A DNA stretch of 64,000 nucleotides from Phymorhynchus buccinoides (lineage: Eukaryota; Mollusca; Gastropoda; Neogastropoda; Raphitomidae): the NCBI GenBank assembly GCA_017654935.2, contig CM065699.1:11259966-11323965 (forward strand). Direction: 5' to 3'. The position numbers and the translations under genes were made by a program. The stretch's first letter is position 1. Every line of letters starts with the position of its first letter. Shown piece after piece: positions 62,401 through 64,000 of the stretch. The notes under the pieces were generated by a model. The model did no database searches and had not been told where the DNA came from. It saw nothing but the letters and a program-made list of their open reading frames with translations.

Positions 62401-64000
62401 CGTTTAATTAAACGGTTATTTTTGTTCCTCAATCCTCTACCGTTTCTTTCAGTCAGTACCGTTCAATTGGGGTTTTTTCCATGGTTATCCTGACGTCACT
62501 TGGATACTCTGTTATGCTTCTCGCAGTAACTAACCGTTTCTCCTTGGGCAGGTCTACCTGGCCCAAGGAAGATTCAGTTCCCATGGGCTTTTTTGTTGAT
62601 TCATCCGTTCAAGTCGGTGCTAGGTGTCCATGGGACTACCTCCCGTTTCCCTCTTTCTCCAAGCCTTCTAAGGCTGTAGCGAAGAAACTCCATTGTGACA
62701 AGAGTCTTGCCCGGTCAAGTTTTTTCCTTCCAACGTAATACAGTTGGAAGCATCTTTGTCCAAAGCCCTCAAGGGCTGTGCTTTTGTGACGTCGTTGATT
62801 CGGTTCATTGCTGTACTTTGAACAAAACCTCTCTTGCGGTTTTCAGGCTCTTTGAGTCCGTGATTGAACCAACCTTTGGAGTGGCTCTAGCTTCTCTTGG
62901 TGATTCTTCTGGCCAGAGACTCTTTTTGGGGCACTTTAAAGACTGTCTGGAGATGGGTTCGACACGGTCGGATTCACAGTCTCAGCCTCGGAGGACACTG
63001 TCCTCGTTTTCTCTGTTGGTGTCCGTCCTCTCAGTACGAAGTCGGTCACACTTTTCCGTCTCCTCAGACTTCTTAGTCTGATGGAGTCAGTTTCGGAGCT
63101 CCTTCCTCCTGCCAAGGTATACTAAGGCCAATGCAGAGAGAAGTCGGAGCGTGCGCTCCTTCTTTCACGGTTGCAACCGAGAGTGGTTCAACCGTACCCT
63201 TGTTGCCTTCCTTCTGAACGGCCCCGGCTTCGCCGTTCTTTCGAATGATGTCTGTTCTGGCAGGCATGGTTTTTACTTGCTCTTTTTCAGACCCTCGTTT
63301 CCTCTCATTACAACCATGAGTTGTTCATCCAGTGGACTCGTTCACTCGTTCCAGTCATCCTTTTCGGTCTGGTTCCGTCCCGATCGGACTCATCTGTCCA
63401 GCTAACATGATCTTCTATGCCCAGCTGTCAGATCACTAAACGTCAGTTTTCAACTTAAGTTGTTCGACTGGGTGTTTTGGGGCCTTCCTTCAGGCCCCCC
63501 ACCCCCATTTTGAGTCAGTGCCGTTGAAATGGGTTAAGTCGAGGTGTGTTTACGTCACGTTTGCACACTGTTCCGCTTTTGTCTACATGTTTCCTTTTCG
63601 GTGGGGACATTTCCGCGTCATCTGGTTTGATTTGACGTCATGCGATAGCAACTATGTTGCTGTTTCGGTCTGTCCCTACGTCAGAGGCAGTTTTTATTTT
63701 GCCTTCCTACGGTCTTAGCATGTAGAGTTGGTTACGAAGTGCAGTTGCACATTCGTTCCTTGGCTTCTCAGTTTGCTAGTTTAGAGGTTGAATCTGCTGT
63801 TTTGCGGATTCTCATCTTAATCTTTTAGTACTAACTGTTTCTTCCCGTCGTCTGTCCTTTGCTTGCCCGTCATTCTGAACAAGTCTTGTCCAAATGTGGG
63901 CCAATTTGTTTTTGACTCAGTCTCGCCACTTCGATCGATATTTTTCCGGTCGAAAGGGCGTAGCAGCGTGTGGTGGCCCGGTCCGGCCACTCATAGTCCG
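59440..64000. mobile_element. Degenerate, internally duplicated repeat of unknown class (possible retroelement gag region)
   Basis: This region is much richer in GC and CpG than the rest. 60640-61070 is made of GGCCTCC/GGAGGCC and CCTCGGTGGGAGGCCTCGG pieces. 61526-61560 (GGCGTAGCAGCGTGT...GGCCCGGTCCGGCCACTCA) recurs at 63957-63994. 61635-61890 recurs, diverged, at 62640-62870 ('ccttctaaggc', 'gtcttgccc', 'aagccctcaaggRctgtg', 'caggctctttgagtccgtga'). Broken frames read EFWFLQAPKLLDHSNRKAEA, EKLLCDRNLAPTKIKSSNFL and KALKDCGFAASLVRPITEN, helical gag-like text, but no protease, RT or integrase motif is visible. A 29-nt near-palindrome with GCTAGTAGTACTAGTAG lies at 59796-59824. Confidence 0.4.

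Overview
The window is animal nuclear DNA with intron-rich genes, GT-AG splicing, long AT-rich introns, abundant microsatellites, and many LINE, SINE and MITE fragments. Gene structure and repeat types suggest a lophotrochozoan, most likely a marine mollusc. This is inference; no species marker was seen.

Three protein-coding genes lie head to tail on the + strand. (1) 8479-15237: a complete seven-exon kappaB-Ras (NKIRAS) small GTPase, 197 aa. (2) 23586-42779: a complete twelve-exon alanine aminotransferase (GPT/ALT), 510 aa, with a possible mitochondrial presequence; its PLP lysine is K328. (3) 50991 onward: the first four coding exons (163 aa) of an axonemal dynein heavy chain of the DNAH5/DNAH8 type, which runs off the window. 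All exon joins were worked out by hand and every phase matches. The genes do not form one pathway: they cover NF-kappaB/Ral-type signalling, amino-acid metabolism and ciliary motility.

The rest is mostly mobile-element debris. 1-4365 holds three LINE fragments and two small elements. 6210-7575 is a reverse-strand LINE interrupted by a hAT-like MITE. 16-23 kb holds MITEs and a 54-bp tandem array. The GPT introns hold at least four MITE families, a tRNA-derived SINE and two elements encoding remnants of BED-like zinc fingers. 47-54 kb has further LINE pieces and fold-back elements. 54-56 kb is microsatellite-rich. 59.4-64 kb is a GC-rich, internally duplicated, decayed repeat of unknown class.

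The most unusual feature is a set of 'exon echoes'. Six exons (NKIRAS exon 3; GPT exons 2, 6, 8, 10 and 11) have one to nine decayed copies of their own edge, including the splice acceptor or donor, in the adjacent intron. Later transposon insertions with visible target-site duplications split two of these arrays, which gives a relative chronology.
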